Counted from the first letter of the stretch, positions 51,787-62,421 are shown. The stretch: 64,000 bases of DNA from Sphingomonas pokkalii (GCF_003096275.1 NZ_QENQ01000001.1:3081565-3145564), one strand, 5' to 3'. The notes: a model not told the origin generated them from the letters alone. Numbers and translations are program-made.

Positions 51787-53172
51787 TCAGCACTCGACGA
51801 CGTTGACCGCCAGGCCGCCGAGGCTCGTCTCCTTGTACTTGGAGCGCATGTCGAGGCCGGTCTGGCGCATCGTTTCGATCACCGCGTCGAGCGAGACCTT
51901 GTGCGTGCCGTCGCCGTGGAGCGCGAGCATCGCGGCGTTGATCGCCTTCACCGCGCCCATCGTGTTGCGCTCGATACAGGGGATCTGCACCAGCCCGCCG
52001 ATCGGATCGCAGGTGAGGCCGAGATTATGCTCCATGCCGATCTCGGCGGCATTCTCGATCTGCGCATTGCTGCCGCCCAGCGCGGCAGCGAGTCCCGCCG
52101 CCGCCATCGAACAGGCGACGCCCACCTCGCCCTGGCAGCCCATCTCGGCTGCCGAAATCGATGCCTGGCGCTTGTAGAGGATGCCGATCGCGGCGGCAGT
52201 AAGCAGCAGGCGACGGCTGCCCGCCTGGGTCGCGTTGCCGACAAAGCACTCATAGTAGCGCAGTACCGCCGGGATCACGCCCGCCGCGCCGTTGGTGGGG
52301 GCGGTGACGACACGGCCGCCGGCCGCATTCTCCTCGTTCACCGCCAATGCCCACAGGCTCACCCATTCGAGCACCGACGCGGGCTCGACGCGGGGGCCGC
52401 GCGCCATCAGTTTCTGGTGCAGCTTCCGGGCGCGGCGGGGAACGTCCAGCCCGCCGGGCAGGATGCCGTCCTGCGCCATGCCGCGGTCCATGCAGGCGTT
52501 CATCGCCGCATGGATGCCGTCGACGAACGCAAGCGTTGCGGCATCGTTGCGCCAGCCGCGCTCGTTGGCGAGCATCAGCCCGGCAATGTCGAGCCCGAGT
52601 TCGGCGCAGCGTTCAAGCATCTCGCGGGCGCTGGCGAAGGGGTGGTTGGTGCCTGCGCTCAACCCGGCGGCGTCTTCCTCGCCTTCGCGGCGGATCGCGC
52701 CGCCGCCGACGGAATAATAGGTCCGCTCCAGCACCGCACCATCGACCAGCGTTGCGCGCAGTTTCATGCCGTTGGGATGGCCGGGGAGGAACTGGCGCTT
52801 GCGGAACTTGAGGTCGGCGTCGGGATCGAATGCGACCGACGCCGTGCCGCCCAGCAGGATGCGGCGCTCGGCGGCGATGGTCGCCAGCATCGGATCCACC
52901 GCATCCGGGTCGACGCCCTCCGGCCGCTCGCCCGCCAGGCCGAGGACCACGGCGCGATCGGTGGCGTGGCCCTTGCCGGTGAGGGCCAGCGAGCCGAACA
53001 GCTCGCAGCAAAGCTTCGCGACCGCACGGCCGTCCGCGCTGACCCAGGTGGCGAAATCGCGCGCGGCACGCATCGGCCCGACGGTGTGGGAGCTCGATGG
53101 CCCGATGCCGATGGTGAACACATCGGTGATGCTGATCGGCCCTGCATTCGGCCCGACGCCCTTGGTCGCCAC
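51787..53172 (-). CDS. sdaA: L-serine dehydratase (iron-sulfur type)
   Basis: A 461-residue single-chain enzyme deaminating L-serine to pyruvate and ammonia, using a [4Fe-4S] cluster rather than PLP. The N-terminal domain has [17 protein letters not shown]; the catalytic domain contains [35 protein letters not shown] and [17 protein letters not shown]. It ends in a Cys (VVEC), as in relatives where the C-terminal cysteine caps the cluster. Start is GTG 53172, with AGGAGA 8 bases upstream. A tandem glycine riboswitch occupies the upstream region, so expression should respond to glycine. Confidence 0.95.
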   Translation of the reverse strand: MATKGVGPNAGPISITDVFTIGIGPSSSHTVGPMRAARDFATWVSADGRAVAKLCCELFGSLALTGKGHATDRAVVLGLAGERPEGVDPDAVDPMLATIAAERRILLGGTASVAFDPDADLKFRKRQFLPGHPNGMKLRATLVDGAVLERTYYSVGGGAIRREGEEDAAGLSAGTNHPFASAREMLERCAELGLDIAGLMLANERGWRNDAATLAFVDGIHAAMNACMDRGMAQDGILPGGLDVPRRARKLHQKLMARGPRVEPASVLEWVSLWALAVNEENAAGGRVVTAPTNGAAGVIPAVLRYYECFVGNATQAGSRRLLLTAAAIGILYKRQASISAAEMGCQGEVGVACSMAAAGLAAALGGSNAQIENAAEIGMEHNLGLTCDPIGGLVQIPCIERNTMGAVKAINAAMLALHGDGTHKVSLDAVIETMRQTGLDMRSKYKETSLGGLAVNVVEC

Positions 53173-53199
53173 GGAACCCGTCTCCTAAAACACTCGGTT

Positions 53200-53361
53200 G
53201 CGGGCCCCTTCTGTCCGTTTGCCTGAGATCGCTATCCCGTCGGCGGGCGCACGGGGCGCCACTCTCCAGAATGTGGTTGTCGGAAGGTCCTTTTGCCTGA
53301 GAGTTTCCGGGGCGGTTGCTCCTTCGGCGATCCGGCGAACCGGATTCTCTCCCTTTCCGAC
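53200..53361 (-). promoter_or_regulatory. Tandem glycine riboswitch upstream of sdaA
   Basis: Read on the minus strand from 53361, the sequence has the glycine aptamer hallmarks: GGAAAGGGAGAG, GCCGAAGGAGCAACCGCCCC, AACTCTCAGGCAAAAGGACC (first aptamer, about 53284-53361), then CTGGAGAGTGGC, GATCTCAGGCAAACGGACAG (second aptamer, about 53200-53283). The pair is followed by the sdaA ribosome site about 20 bases further. Tandem aptamers are typical. No terminator was seen, so control may be translational. Confidence 0.9.
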
Positions 53362-53392
53362 ATCTTGTGTTTCGCCGCGGGGACGATGGCTG

Positions 53393-54061
53393 TCAAACGC
53401 TGATTCGGGCGAGCGCGGGGATGAGTTCGGCGAAGCTGTCGATCACCGCGTCTGCACCCAGCGTTGCGACCGGGGCCTGCGAGAAGCCGAAGCTGCAGGC
53501 GATTACCGGTACGCCCGCCGCCTGCGCCGCCTGCACGTCGTAGAGCGAATCGCCGACGAACGCGGCGGGGCCGCCGCAGCGGCGCAGCATCTCCAGGATC
53601 GGCGCGGGGGAAGGCTTGGCGGTGCCGGGGCCGAGCGTGTCGCCGCCGATGACGGTGGCGAAGCGCGGGAGCAGGCCGGTGGCTTCCAGCAGCGGCAGGG
53701 TGAGCGCCTCGAGCTTGTTGGTCACCACCGCCAGCGTGATCCCCTGCGCGGCCAGCGCATCGAGCGCGTCGAGCACGCCGGGATAGGGGCGGCTATGCTC
53801 GGCGATATGCGCGCCATAGGTGGCGACGAAGCGCGGGTGGAGCCGCGCGAGCACTGCCGCATCGCCGCCGCCGGTCGCGGCGACCGCCTGCTCCAGCAGC
53901 ACATCCACGCCGCGCCCGACCATGCCGAGGATGCGTGCCAGCGGCAGCGGCGGCCGGCCGTCTTCCGCCAGCACGCGGTTGAGCGTGGCGGCGAGGTCGC
54001 CGCTGGTATCGAGCAGCGTGCCGTCGAGATCGAAGCCGATGGACTGGAAGCGCAGGGACAT
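53393..54061 (-). CDS. gph: Phosphoglycolate phosphatase
   Basis: A 222-residue haloacid dehalogenase-family phosphatase that dephosphorylates 2-phosphoglycolate. The catalytic motif GFDLDGTLLDT is at about residue 9; motif II lies in VVTNKLEA, the Lys in TAKPSPAPI and motif IV in FVGDSLYDVQAA. Start at ATG 54061 is chosen from the family; frames further upstream are not conserved. It is divergent from glmU by 83 bp and lies upstream (in the same direction) of the riboswitch-controlled sdaA. Related HAD phosphatases cannot be excluded. Confidence 0.88.
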   Translation of the reverse strand: MSLRFQSIGFDLDGTLLDTSGDLAATLNRVLAEDGRPPLPLARILGMVGRGVDVLLEQAVAATGGGDAAVLARLHPRFVATYGAHIAEHSRPYPGVLDALDALAAQGITLAVVTNKLEALTLPLLEATGLLPRFATVIGGDTLGPGTAKPSPAPILEMLRRCGGPAAFVGDSLYDVQAAQAAGVPVIACSFGFSQAPVATLGADAVIDSFAELIPALARISV

Positions 54062-54144
54062 GGCCGCGCGCATGGCAGCATCGCTATGGAAAAGCCACCG
54101 GCACCGTGGCAGGGGTTTGCATCCCATTGACCGGAGACTGCCAC

Positions 54145-55497
54145 GTGACTGCACCCATCGCCGCGATCATCCTCGCCGCCGGCAAGGGCACGCGGATGAA
54201 ATCCGATACCCACAAGGTGCTCCACCCGATCGCCGGGCGGCCGATGCTGCTCCATCTGATCGACAGCGTGAAGGCACTGGGCGCTGCACGCGAAGTGGTG
54301 GTCGTCGGCGCCGGTCGCGAGCAGGTCGAGGCCGTCGTGACGCCGCTGGGCGCGGAAACCGCGCACCAGGCCGAGCAGCTCGGCACCGGCCATGCGGTGC
54401 TCCAGGCCAAGACGGCACTGGCGGGTTTCGAGGGCGACGTGCTGATCCTCTATGGCGACGTGCCGCTGGTCACCACCGCGACGATGCGGCGGATGGTCGA
54501 GCGGTTGCATGGGCCGGACAGCCCCGCCGTGGTGGTGCTTGGCTTCCGCCCGGCCGATCCGGGGGCGTATGGCCGGCTGATCGTCGCGAGCGGCGATCGT
54601 CTGTCGAAGATCGTCGAATACAAGGACGCGAGCCCTGAGGAACGGGCCGTCACCCTGTGCAATTCGGGGCTGATGGCGGTGCGCGGTGCCGATCTTTTCG
54701 CGCTGCTCGACCGCGTGACCAGCGACAATGCGGCGGGCGAATATTATCTGACGGACATTGTCGGGCTGGCCAATGGCGACGGCCGGGTGGCGGCAGTGAT
54801 CGAGACCGGCGCTACCGAAGTCGCCGGCGTCAACAGCCGGGGCGAGCTTGCCGCGCTGGAAGCCGAATGGCAGCAGGCCCGCCGCGCGCGTGCGATGGTG
54901 GAAGGCGCGACGCTGATCGCGCCGGAGACGGTGTGGTTCGCTCATGACACCGTGCTCGGCCGGGACGTGACGATCGAGCCCAACGTCGTGTTCGGACCCG
55001 GCGTCACCGTCGCGGACGGCGTCACGTTGCGCGCGTTCAGCCATATCGAGGGCGCGACCATCGCCAGCGGTGCGACCGTCGGCCCGTTCGCCCGCCTGCG
55101 CCCCGGCGCAGTGCTGGAGGCGGACTCCCATGTCGGCAATTTCGTCGAGCTGAAGAACGCGGTGCTGGGCAAGGGCGCCAAGGCCAACCACCTCACCTAT
55201 CTGGGCGATGCCAGCGTCGGCGCCGGCGCGAACATCGGCGCGGGCACGATCACCTGCAATTACAACGGCTTCCTCAAGCGGAAGACGGTGATCGGCGAGG
55301 GTGCGTTCATCGGATCGAACAGCGCGCTGGTGGCGCCGGTGGCGATCGGCGACGGCGCGATCATCGGCGCCGGATCGGTGATCACCCGCGATGTCGAGCC
55401 CGATGCGCTCGCCGTGACGCGCCCCGAGACGTTGAAGAAGCAGGGCTGGGCCACGACCTTCCGCGCAACCATGAAGGCACGAAAGGCCGCAAAATGA
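54145..55497 (+). CDS. glmU: Bifunctional UDP-GlcNAc pyrophosphorylase / GlcN-1-P acetyltransferase
   Basis: A 450-residue cytosolic enzyme that acetylates glucosamine 1-phosphate and then couples it to UTP. The N-terminal Rossmann domain has LAAGKGTRMKSDTHKVLHPI and the QLGTGHAV region; the C-terminal left-handed beta-helix has repeated hexapeptides (GATIASGATVGPFARLRPGA) and the NYNG loop. GTG 54145 is the likely start, as GGAG lies upstream and the residue count is normal; a longer start at 54106 adds non-conserved residues. It overlaps the following small gene (ATGA). Confidence 0.96.
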   Translation: MTAPIAAIILAAGKGTRMKSDTHKVLHPIAGRPMLLHLIDSVKALGAAREVVVVGAGREQVEAVVTPLGAETAHQAEQLGTGHAVLQAKTALAGFEGDVLILYGDVPLVTTATMRRMVERLHGPDSPAVVVLGFRPADPGAYGRLIVASGDRLSKIVEYKDASPEERAVTLCNSGLMAVRGADLFALLDRVTSDNAAGEYYLTDIVGLANGDGRVAAVIETGATEVAGVNSRGELAALEAEWQQARRARAMVEGATLIAPETVWFAHDTVLGRDVTIEPNVVFGPGVTVADGVTLRAFSHIEGATIASGATVGPFARLRPGAVLEADSHVGNFVELKNAVLGKGAKANHLTYLGDASVGAGANIGAGTITCNYNGFLKRKTVIGEGAFIGSNSALVAPVAIGDGAIIGAGSVITRDVEPDALAVTRPETLKKQGWATTFRATMKARKAAK

Positions 55498-55805
55498 CCG
55501 ATCGCTATACCGACAAGCCGTTCCTCAAGTTGCTCGATGCCTATGTGCTCGATGCGATTGGGGCGCTCGATGACAAGAGCGACGCCCAGCTTACCGCCGC
55601 CGAGCCGGCGCTGCGCGAGGCGTTCGGCGGCGACGGCGACTGGCGGGGCATCGTGGTGCAGCGGATGCAGTTTCCGGAGGGCATTGCCGGCGCGATCCGC
55701 GAGGTGTGGGAAAAGGGCGCGGTGCGGTTTCGGGAGGAGCAGGGCCATGAGCCCGACCCGGCCGAGTTCGCGCGGATCTTCAACGACACCAATTTCCCGC
55801 ATTGA
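55494..55805 (+). CDS. Small conserved protein between glmU and glmS
   Basis: A 103-residue acidic protein starting at the glmU stop codon (ATGA overlap). Recognisable features are KPFLKLLDAYVLDAIGAL and the C-terminal EEQGHEPDPAEFARIFNDTN. It looks like a single helical domain without signal peptide or membrane segment. No function was recognised; translational coupling with glmU and proximity to glmS suggest a role tied to amino-sugar synthesis, which is inference. Confidence 0.8.
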   Translation: MTDRYTDKPFLKLLDAYVLDAIGALDDKSDAQLTAAEPALREAFGGDGDWRGIVVQRMQFPEGIAGAIREVWEKGAVRFREEQGHEPDPAEFARIFNDTNFPH

Positions 55806-55877
55806 GCGACAGGGGCCGAGGGCCGCGAGCATGAACCTTTCCTGAGGATGGGGTTATCGTTCGTAGCTAAAGAACGC

Positions 55878-55974
55878 CGTCATCCCCGCGAAAGCGGGGA
55901 TCCATTGGCGCTGGTGCCGAGGTCCTTTCCCCCAGCGCACGGGGCAATGGATTCCCGCCTTCGCGGGAATGACG
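55878..55974 (-). repeat. Interspersed inverted repeat, family A copy 3
   Basis: A 97-bp element whose arms match copies 1 and 2 (GTCATCCCCGCG at the left; CGCGGGAATGACG at the right). The internal segment (GGCGCTGGTGCC ... CCCAGCGCACGG) is the reverse complement of the middle of copy 2, so this copy is inverted. Confidence 0.9.
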
Positions 55975-56020
55975 AAGGCCTTTTTCGATGTCGGATTGCG
56001 AGTGACATCCGTTCTGGAAT

Positions 56021-56056
56021 CCCACCACCCCCAACCCCTCCAAGGAGGAGGGGCTT
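56021..56056. repeat. Family B-related half-element
   Basis: CCACCACCCCCAACCCCTCC, followed by GGAGGAGGGGCTT, resembles the right half of the element at 23762-23878 (CCCACCCCCAGCCCCTCCC). It forms a short hairpin and lies about 100 bp upstream of glmS. Confidence 0.55.
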
Positions 56057-56151
56057 AACTGCTGGCAGACCCATTCAGCCCCTCCGTCAGTATAGCCCCG
56101 CTAGCGGCGGCCCCCGGCCCGCGCTAGGGCTGGGGCAGGAGGGCGGATGCC

Positions 56152-57975
<1,824 letters not shown>

Positions 57976-58159
57976 CGGCTTGCGGTTGCTTGCATATCGC
58001 TGCGCGCTTACCGTTCGGGCAGCATATAACCATGCACCAATCGCTTGGATCAAGGCGGGATGGACAGAGGCGCTGCGCTGTATCGGGGCCGTGCACGCCC
58101 GTCGTCCAAGCCCGTAGTTTCGCCATATTGGACGTGTCGCACCCTTTTACATTTCGCTT

Positions 58160-58189
58160 CCCCTCCACGCCGGTTCTCCGTGGGAGGGG
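58160..58189 (-). terminator. Hairpin after the tail-collar genes
   Basis: On the minus strand CCCCTCCCACGG and CGTGGAGGGG pair with one bulged base, 22 bases after the last tail-collar stop codon. An A/T-rich run (AAGCGAAATG) follows. It would terminate the triplet's transcript. Confidence 0.55.
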
Positions 58190-58211
58190 CAGCGCGTATT
58201 ATCAGCACATA

Positions 58212-58769
58212 TCAATCTTCGGGAACGGGATACTCGCCGTCATGTGCAATTGCGTATAACATGTTCAAAAATGGCTGGCGGTTCTCGTGTGGAGCAACGG
58301 GCTGTTTCCCGAAAAATGACAGCATATTCGGCGACAATTGGGTTGTTGCGGAGCCGGGCGACGATGCCATGTATGTGGTATTGTTAGGGCCCGTAACTTG
58401 ACCGAAATTGCTGTGAATATTGGGGCGGCTGGTTTTTGCCAGTGCGCCACCTTTGACATTCTTCTTCTGAAGTGTGTGCGTGTGCCGCGGGTAATAAGAA
58501 AGTTGCACCGCGGCTTCGCCGATGGGCTTGCCTAATTCAAAGTTGTGCGGCTTGAGCTCATTCGCTTCTCCGACCGACACCGCAATGCGCTGGCGAAGGT
58601 CGGGAACAGTGAAGGTTGCTGGCCAGTTGCCGCCAAATGTATTCCCCAATAGCGAGGCTAAGGCTGGATATTGGCCTGTGTTGTAGGTCGTTCCATCGCA
58701 GAGTAGCCATCCATATGGTACATAGCTGTATGGAAATGCCCGAATTTCGCCGATGTAGCAATCAGACAT
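58212..58769 (-). CDS. Tail-collar (MdpB-like) protein, third of triplet
   Basis: A 185-residue protein of the phage-tail-collar/microcystin-dependent-protein family. The N-terminus has CYIGEIRAFPYSYVPYGWLL followed by CDG; the collar motif is FGGNWPATFTVPDLRQRIAV. The C-terminal region is Ser/Gly/Asn-rich, ending NMLYAIAHDGEYPVPED. No signal peptide or membrane segment is visible. DNA here is AT-richer than neighbours. It shares N- and C-terminal organisation with the two genes upstream, and they are tightly spaced, so they probably form one operon. No tail, capsid or integrase gene is nearby. Confidence 0.88.
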   Translation of the reverse strand: MSDCYIGEIRAFPYSYVPYGWLLCDGTTYNTGQYPALASLLGNTFGGNWPATFTVPDLRQRIAVSVGEANELKPHNFELGKPIGEAAVQLSYYPRHTHTLQKKNVKGGALAKTSRPNIHSNFGQVTGPNNTTYMASSPGSATTQLSPNMLSFFGKQPVAPHENRQPFLNMLYAIAHDGEYPVPED

Positions 58770-58805
58770 AGCGTTGTTCCATCCTATAATTTGAATTATT
58801 CTGTG

Positions 58806-59339
58806 TCAGTTATTTGGCCAGATCCCGGTTACAGCAATCATGTAATATAATCCCAAGGACGGCATAATATTAAGATGCTCGACATCATTTCCAGATTCGG
58901 AAATAGACGTCTTGCCAAAGTATACCTCAGATACGAGATCGCCATACGAAGAATCGACGTAGAAAGTTGTATCTGATGGCTGTGATCCGAACGTTGATTT
59001 GGCTTGTATTGGGATGGCGGTGGTCGCTACGTTATCGGTAACAGAAAGTCGGTGGAAGTGGACCGGGGTTTCGGAGATCTTGAGGGTTACGAAAGCGCTT
59101 CCCACTTTATTTCCTGGTTTGTATATTGTGCCCTCGGCGTTTCCTGTGCCGATAGGCACGCGACCCCTTAGATCGGGCAGGCCGAAGTTTGTCGTGCCGT
59201 CGCCCCCATAGGTGGTACCAATAAGTGCGTATAGCGCGTCATAATCTTTAATCTTTAGAGTCTGTCCGAGGCAGCGTTGCCATCCCTTCGGAAGAATTCG
59301 TGATCCAGAAAGGCGAATTTCGCCAAGAAAAGCGTTCAT
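58806..59339 (-). CDS. Tail-collar (MdpB-like) protein, second of triplet
   Basis: A 177-residue member of the same family. N-terminus FLGEIRLSGSRILPKGWQRC, then LGQTLKIKDYDALYALIGTT and YGGDGTTNFGLPDLRGRVPI; the C-terminus ends LGLYYMIAVTGIWPNN. The middle part, after GNAEGTIYKPGNK, is variable and Ser/Thr-rich and probably forms the functional beta-structure. It is spaced 36 bp from the third gene and 17 bp from the first. Codon use and base composition match those of its siblings, not of the flanking chromosomal genes. Confidence 0.9.
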   Translation of the reverse strand: MNAFLGEIRLSGSRILPKGWQRCLGQTLKIKDYDALYALIGTTYGGDGTTNFGLPDLRGRVPIGTGNAEGTIYKPGNKVGSAFVTLKISETPVHFHRLSVTDNVATTAIPIQAKSTFGSQPSDTTFYVDSSYGDLVSEVYFGKTSISESGNDVEHLNIMPSLGLYYMIAVTGIWPNN

Positions 59340-59356
59340 GTATTCAACCCTCCCTG

Positions 59357-59893
59357 TTACGGCCGCGGCGGCCAGATGCCAATGACTGCAATGTAATAGT
59401 TTAACGCGGTGGATGGTTGCATATTCTCATGTGGGAGGCTTCCGCCCACCGGCTTGACCGTATCGGGATCCATATCGACAAGTGGGGCGCGAAAATCTGT
59501 GTACAGCGGTTGCACGAGCGGCGATGTTGGCTCCGCATAGACGGTGCCGGCCAGGGCTGTGGTTGTGCCGGGGACTGCCGCCACCTGCATATCGTGATTG
59601 TGCATGGGCAACTGCGCTTCGGTAAGCGGAACCTTCGGAAGGCCTCCCTTACCGCCAACGGGATACGAACTACCGCTGCCGAAAGAGCCGTTCGCCCCAA
59701 CAATCGCACGGCCGCGCAGGTCAGGAATCCCGAAGGTTTTCTTGCCATCGCCGCCGAAAGCTGTGCTGAGAAGCGCATATAGTGCCTGGTATCTTGTTAT
59801 TTCTAACAATCGACCATCGCAGGGAAGCCAATGCACTTCGCTTTGTTGGAGTATCGGTGCGAATATGCGAATTTCGCCTATAAACCAATCCAT
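59357..59893 (-). CDS. Tail-collar (MdpB-like) protein, first of triplet
   Basis: A 178-residue family member. WFIGEIRIFAPILQQSEVHW, then LPCDGRLLEITRYQALYALL and FGGDGKKTFGIPDLRGRAIV. The C-terminus ends LNYYIAVIGIWPPRP. A GGGGACATCG site precedes ATG 59893, so it leads the operon. Proteins of this family occur in triplets in several bacterial phyla, without tail genes; their function is not established. A role in phage-derived particles, adhesion or competition are all possible. Confidence 0.9.
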   Translation of the reverse strand: MDWFIGEIRIFAPILQQSEVHWLPCDGRLLEITRYQALYALLSTAFGGDGKKTFGIPDLRGRAIVGANGSFGSGSSYPVGGKGGLPKVPLTEAQLPMHNHDMQVAAVPGTTTALAGTVYAEPTSPLVQPLYTDFRAPLVDMDPDTVKPVGGSLPHENMQPSTALNYYIAVIGIWPPRP

Positions 59894-60661
59894 CGATGTC
59901 CCCTATATTTCCGGAGCGGCACGGTATGGTTAGAAAAGGTTAACTAAACAGAAACGTCCGTATCGAGCAGTTGGGATACTCGAGTCATAGGCTAGATGCG
60001 TGCAACGATATTTGCAACGGATATGGTTGTATCGTCCGAAGCTGGCAACGCGCTGCCGAAGGCTTTGGTCGATCGACAATAATCTCGTGAATTTATCGAT
60101 TTGATTGCCTGTTCGCTCGCCGGATCGCGGGGAGGTGTTTACGGTGGGATGTTGAGGGTTTGTGCCTTCGCTCTCGGGCTGCAGCCGTTCTTGCATTCGT
60201 CCCGGTGGTGACTTCACGTCCGGGCGCAAAACAAGCGACGCCGGCGCGCGCTTGGTCGCCGCATCATGGGTGATCAGCCTGCATATCAAGCTGTTGTCGG
60301 CGTCGACCGTCTTCAGGTTCTGCGGTGGTGCCTGGCCAGACCTCTCATCCCAATTGACATGTAGGAGCAGCGGTGGCTGCTCCCAACTACCCCTGCCGAC
60401 GAGAGCCGGGGTCCATTGGGGCGCGCTATCGGCGCTTGCTCAGACCAAGAGGCGATGGATCCAGGCGTTCGCCGGGATGGCGGCGATGAGGCGGGATCGG
60501 TCTACATCAAGGCAAGCTGGTATAGGCTCTCTTGAAGATCTTGTATTGCGCGCCGGACCGCCGCTGTCATGCGGGCGCTCCGGTCGAGAGGCTCTCCCAT
60601 GGTGCGTTCCTCTACTCCGGGCAGGAAAAGACACCATCCAATCGCGGGACCAACTGTCTGG
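59894..60661. other. Gene-free interval upstream of the tail-collar triplet
   Basis: 768 bp. The first part (about 59894-60120) is relatively AT-rich and probably holds the triplet's promoter; the rest contains a decayed family A repeat (60396-60480). Two open frames, at 59930-60289 (-) and 60162-60665 (+), lack ribosome sites and family similarity, and the second translates through the repeat, so neither is annotated. Confidence 0.6.
60396..60480 (-). repeat. Family A repeat, degenerate copy 4
   Basis: GCCGGGGTCCATTGGGGCG ... AGGCGATGGATCCAGGCG and CGCCGGGATGG keep the arm pattern of the other copies (CATTGG/AATGGATC and GCCGGGAT) at many substitutions. The conserved middle is no longer recognisable. 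It is an old, inactive copy. Confidence 0.55.
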
Positions 60662-62314
60662 CTAGCCGATCGTCAGCGCACCGGTCAGGTCGCCCGGTGC
60701 GGGTCCGCCGGCGGCGATCATCGCCCGTTCGCGCTCGATCAGGCCGGGCAGCGTCGCGAGGCCGAAGCGGCGGGTGAGGAACCGGGCGATCGAGCCGGTA
60801 TCGTACACCGTGTGATCGACATGGCCGCGCCGGGCGAAGGGCGAGACGATCACGGCGGGGATGCGCGTGCCCGGTCCCCAGCGATCGCCCTTGGGCGGGG
60901 CGACGTGATCCCACCAGCCGCCATTCTCGTCGAAGGTGATGATCACCAGCATCTTTTGCCATTGCGGGCTGCGGCGCAGGGCATCGACGACCATGGCGAT
61001 GTGCTGGTCCCCCGCTTCCACATCCGAATAGCCGGCATGCATGTTGAGGTTGCCCTGCGGCTTGTAGAAGCTGACAGCAGGCAGGGTGCCGGCCGCGGCA
61101 TCGGCCAGGAAGCGGTTGGTGCGGGCCGTTTCGCCTTCGCCGGCGTCGCGCAGGTGCCTGGCGCGTGCGGCGGTGCCGGGGGCGAACTGTTCGAAATAGT
61201 TGAACGGCTGATGATGTGGCTGGAAGTTCGGCCGGCTGGGAAAGCTGCCGTCATTGGCATGTCCCGCCAGCGCTGCGTTCCAGCCGCCCGCGTACCAGGC
61301 CCAGTCCACGCCCTTGGCCGACAGCAGATCGCCGATCGTGGCATGGTGCTGCGGCACGAGCGTCTTGGCATCGCTCCAATCGGCATAGCCCGGGCGTTCG
61401 GGATCGAGCTGATAGGTGGGCGCATAGGGCGGCAGCATCGTGTTGACCGACCAGAAATCGGGCGTGAGCGAACTCGGTACGAAGTCTGGCGGGCCGTCGA
61501 TCGCGCTTTTGGGCGAACCGGGCTTGCACTTCAGGCGGATGCCCTTGGGGTCATCGCCTTCCACTTGCGCGATGCGGCCGCGCGCCGGGCTCTTGTCCGC
61601 ATCCGGATAGAAGGGCGGACGCGCCGCGATCAGATATTGGTGGTTGATGTAGGAGCCGCCGAACGCCCCCATGAAGAACCGGTCGCACAGCGTGAATTCG
61701 CGCGCGATCTGCCACAGGCGCAGCTTGGCGGAGGCTTCGCCATAATGCCCCATCACCAGCGCGCCGCTATCGCCCCAGGCGACGAAGCCATCGTTGCGGC
61801 CGCCGTTGATCTGCAGCTGGTTCTGGTAGAAGGCGTGGACCAGATCACGGGTGACGACGCCGTGCGGCAGCGGATCGCCTTCCGGCGTCTTCAGCGCGAA
61901 GGGGGCATTGGGCAGCGGGCCCAGATCGTCCGGCCCGATCTTGTAGCGACGATGCTCGACAATCTGCTCGTCGGGCACCATCCCCTCCCAGATTTTGGGC
62001 AGCGCCGCGAGCACCGTTCCGTCGCGATCGCGCTGTGCCGTGCGCGCGGCAGGCACCGCCGAAAGCGGTTCGGCCAAGCCGGGGAAATCGGCGAAGAGAT
62101 TGTTGAAGCTTCGGTTCTCCGCGTAGATCACGACGACGGTTTCGATCTCCGTCAGCGCGCCGCGCCGTTGCCGGGAGCCCTGCGCCGCCGATGCCGGCGA
62201 TGCGGCGAGCACGCCGGCCATCCCCACCGCGCCGAGCAGCGCGCGCCGCTCGGGGTTCTCGATCGCCGTGTCGGTATCCTCCCGTCGAGGGGATCCGGTC
62301 TTGTCGTCGCGCAT
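60662..62314 (-). CDS. Tat-exported phosphoesterase (AcpA/phospholipase C-like)
   Basis: A 550-residue protein. Near the N-terminus the twin-arginine signal ERRALLGAVGMAGVLAASPA shows Tat export. The alkaline-phosphatase-like phosphoesterase domain follows: VVIYAENRSFNNLFADF (metal- and nucleophile-bearing), GDSGALVMGHYG, CDRFFMGAFGGSYINHQYLI, WYAGGWNAAL and ITFDENGGWWDHVAPPKGDRWGPGTR at the C-terminus. This is the acid phosphatase AcpA / non-haemolytic phospholipase C group. GGGAGGTAG precedes ATG 62314. It probably scavenges phosphate from lipids or esters in the periplasm. Confidence 0.9.
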   Translation of the reverse strand: MRDDKTGSPRREDTDTAIENPERRALLGAVGMAGVLAASPASAAQGSRQRRGALTEIETVVVIYAENRSFNNLFADFPGLAEPLSAVPAARTAQRDRDGTVLAALPKIWEGMVPDEQIVEHRRYKIGPDDLGPLPNAPFALKTPEGDPLPHGVVTRDLVHAFYQNQLQINGGRNDGFVAWGDSGALVMGHYGEASAKLRLWQIAREFTLCDRFFMGAFGGSYINHQYLIAARPPFYPDADKSPARGRIAQVEGDDPKGIRLKCKPGSPKSAIDGPPDFVPSSLTPDFWSVNTMLPPYAPTYQLDPERPGYADWSDAKTLVPQHHATIGDLLSAKGVDWAWYAGGWNAALAGHANDGSFPSRPNFQPHHQPFNYFEQFAPGTAARARHLRDAGEGETARTNRFLADAAAGTLPAVSFYKPQGNLNMHAGYSDVEAGDQHIAMVVDALRRSPQWQKMLVIITFDENGGWWDHVAPPKGDRWGPGTRIPAVIVSPFARRGHVDHTVYDTGSIARFLTRRFGLATLPGLIERERAMIAAGGPAPGDLTGALTIG

Positions 62315-62421
62315 GCATCTACCTCCCGCCGCCACGCCTTTGGCGTCGTGCGGGTCGGGTGACAATATTTTATTACAACCATGCGTCGCATCGGCGCTCT
62401 TGCCGGGCTGCCATGCGGCTT

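Larger units (their letters stand above)
55806..56151. other. Gene-free interval before glmS, holding two repeats
   Basis: 346 bp between the small gene and glmS. It contains a family A element (55878-55974), a family B half-element (56021-56056) and the glmS ribosome site (GGAGGGCGG, about 56137-56146). Nothing coding was seen. Confidence 0.7.

Noticed and set aside
53198..54130. A 310-residue frame through the glycine riboswitch and gph
   Set aside because: It translates the antisense of a structured RNA and of gph.
56100..56151. glmS ribozyme
   Set aside because: The short leader before glmS lacks the conserved core and the organism group does not carry it.
58212..59893. A prophage remnant
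   Set aside because: No capsid, portal, terminase, lysis or integrase gene nearby. Three tail-collar genes alone are better explained as a stand-alone bacterial operon.
59930..60289. Possible 119-residue gene upstream of the tail-collar triplet
   Set aside because: No ribosome site, unusual composition and no similarity to any family.
60162..60665. Possible 167-residue gene before the phosphoesterase
   Set aside because: Part of it (WIQAFAGM region) is a translation of the decayed family A repeat.
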